Assembly: GCA_947508055.1 (NCBI GenBank)
Contig: CANNRR010000017.1
Span: forward strand, 1 to 38,272
DNA length: 38,272 nt
From: Burkholderiales bacterium
Lineage (GTDB): Bacteria; Pseudomonadota; Gammaproteobacteria; Burkholderiales; Burkholderiaceae_C
Direction: 5' to 3'
The notes under the pieces are model-generated. The model searched no databases and had not been told where the DNA came from. It saw only the letters and a program-made list of their open reading frames with translations. Of this stretch, positions 37,794 to 38,272 are shown piece after piece. Numbering within the stretch: the first letter of the stretch is position 1; every line of letters starts with the position of its first letter. The translations under genes and the position numbers were made by a program.

Positions 37794-38272
37794 ATGACAG
37801 AAGTCACCATCGTATTTGCCGACCTCACTGGTAGCACCGGACTGTATGAAGCGTTGGGCAACGCGCAGGCCACCGAACTGGTGACCGGCGCCACGCAGCG
37901 CCTGGGCGTGATGTGTGAGTCCCGCGGCGGGCGCGTGTTCAAGTATCTGGGTGATGGCGTGTTGGTTTCCTTTGAACACAATACGGCGGCCGCGCAGTGC
38001 GTCATTGAAATGCAAAGAGCTCATACTGAGCGCATCAGGAGTATGCCCGGCAAAATGAAAATGATGCTGAAGATTGGGTTGGCCCGCGGCGAAATTGTTG
38101 AGAAAGATGGCGATTGTTTTGGTGATCCGGTAAATGTCGCCTCAAGGCTGTGCGATTTGTCGGGGCCCGAGCAAATACTTGCGACCGAGAATGTCATCGA
38201 GCAACTGGCTACAGACGTTGACGTGCGCGCTCGCAACCTGGGAGCGATGAGCATTCGCGGACGGGTCGAACC
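37794..38272 (+). CDS. Class III adenylate cyclase, 3'-truncated by the window edge
   Basis: This gene is absent from the ORF track because it has no stop before the end of the window; 159 codons are visible from the ATG at 37794, with AGGG about 10 bases upstream. Translation begins MTEVTIVFADLTGSTGLYEA and forms a class III nucleotide cyclase catalytic domain from the first residues. All six canonical catalytic positions are visible: metal-binding Asp in FADLTGST and in LGDG, adenine-specifying Lys (FKYLGDG) and Asp (GDCFGD), and transition-state Asn and Arg (PVNVASR). It should therefore make cAMP from ATP. Any C-terminal sensor domain lies outside the window. It is separated from the GlcNAc operon by about 290 bases and looks like the resident chromosomal flank. 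Confidence 0.9.
   Translation, partial: MTEVTIVFADLTGSTGLYEALGNAQATELVTGATQRLGVMCESRGGRVFKYLGDGVLVSFEHNTAAAQCVIEMQRAHTERIRSMPGKMKMMLKIGLARGEIVEKDGDCFGDPVNVASRLCDLSGPEQILATENVIEQLATDVDVRARNLGAMSIRGRVE

Noticed and set aside
1-38272. CRISPR arrays, insertion sequences, tRNA or rRNA genes
   Set aside because: No regularly spaced repeats, transposase-like ORFs, cloverleaf-like sequences or rRNA-like conserved stretches were seen by eye.

Overview
The window looks like chromosomal DNA of a Gram-negative bacterium, most likely a betaproteobacterium of the order Burkholderiales (Comamonadaceae-like). This is an inference from a homodimeric AceE-type pyruvate dehydrogenase E1, a TonB-dependent receptor, proteobacterial GtsABC-type sugar ABC importers and high-GC codon use in the flanks. 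Gene density is high. I saw no rRNA, tRNA, CRISPR array or insertion sequence.

Layout. Positions 1-2109 (+) hold the 3' part of an aceE-like gene. From 19772 down to 2241 nearly everything is on the minus strand and reads as a beta-glucan/beta-glucoside utilisation block. In transcription order it holds a LacI-family regulator, a cytoplasmic GH1 beta-glucosidase, ABC importer A (SBP, two permeases, ATPase), a secreted GH30 enzyme, ABC importer B (SBP, two permeases, ATPase), an exported GH3-GH5 fusion, and an exported esterase-EEP fusion. A secreted glycerophosphodiester phosphodiesterase (20082-21095, +) diverges from lacI. A TonB-dependent receptor and a flavin-dependent halogenase (25542-21122, -) follow.

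From 26078 to 37506 (+) lies a continuous N-acetylglucosamine/chitobiose operon: HPr-EI fusion, NagE-type PTS EIICBA, GH20 beta-hexosaminidase, NagR-type GntR regulator, NagA deacetylase, SIS-type glucosamine-6-phosphate deaminase, an SGNH esterase and NagX. The window ends inside a class III adenylate cyclase gene (37794 onward), which the ORF track misses because it runs off the edge.

How the genes may work together. Exported GH30 and GH3-GH5 enzymes would cut beta-1,3/1,6-type glucan. The TonB receptor would bring oligomers across the outer membrane, and the two ABC systems would move sugars into the cytoplasm, where GH1 finishes hydrolysis. The GH20 enzyme would release GlcNAc, which the two-protein PTS phosphorylates. 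NagA and the SIS deaminase then convert it to fructose-6-phosphate. Beta-glucan plus chitin is the signature of fungal, or some algal and oomycete, cell walls, so I read the region as a candidate cell-wall or necromass utilisation locus.

Three palindromes of the form TTGGAAnCGnTTCCAA (or its core) stand before the importer B SBP gene, the lacI operon and the TonB receptor. A shorter one sits at the GH3-GH5 start. Together they suggest one LacI-family regulon linking the beta-glucan block and the receptor. Start codons were often moved inward from the ORF track on the basis of ribosome-binding sites and signal peptides; each case is stated.
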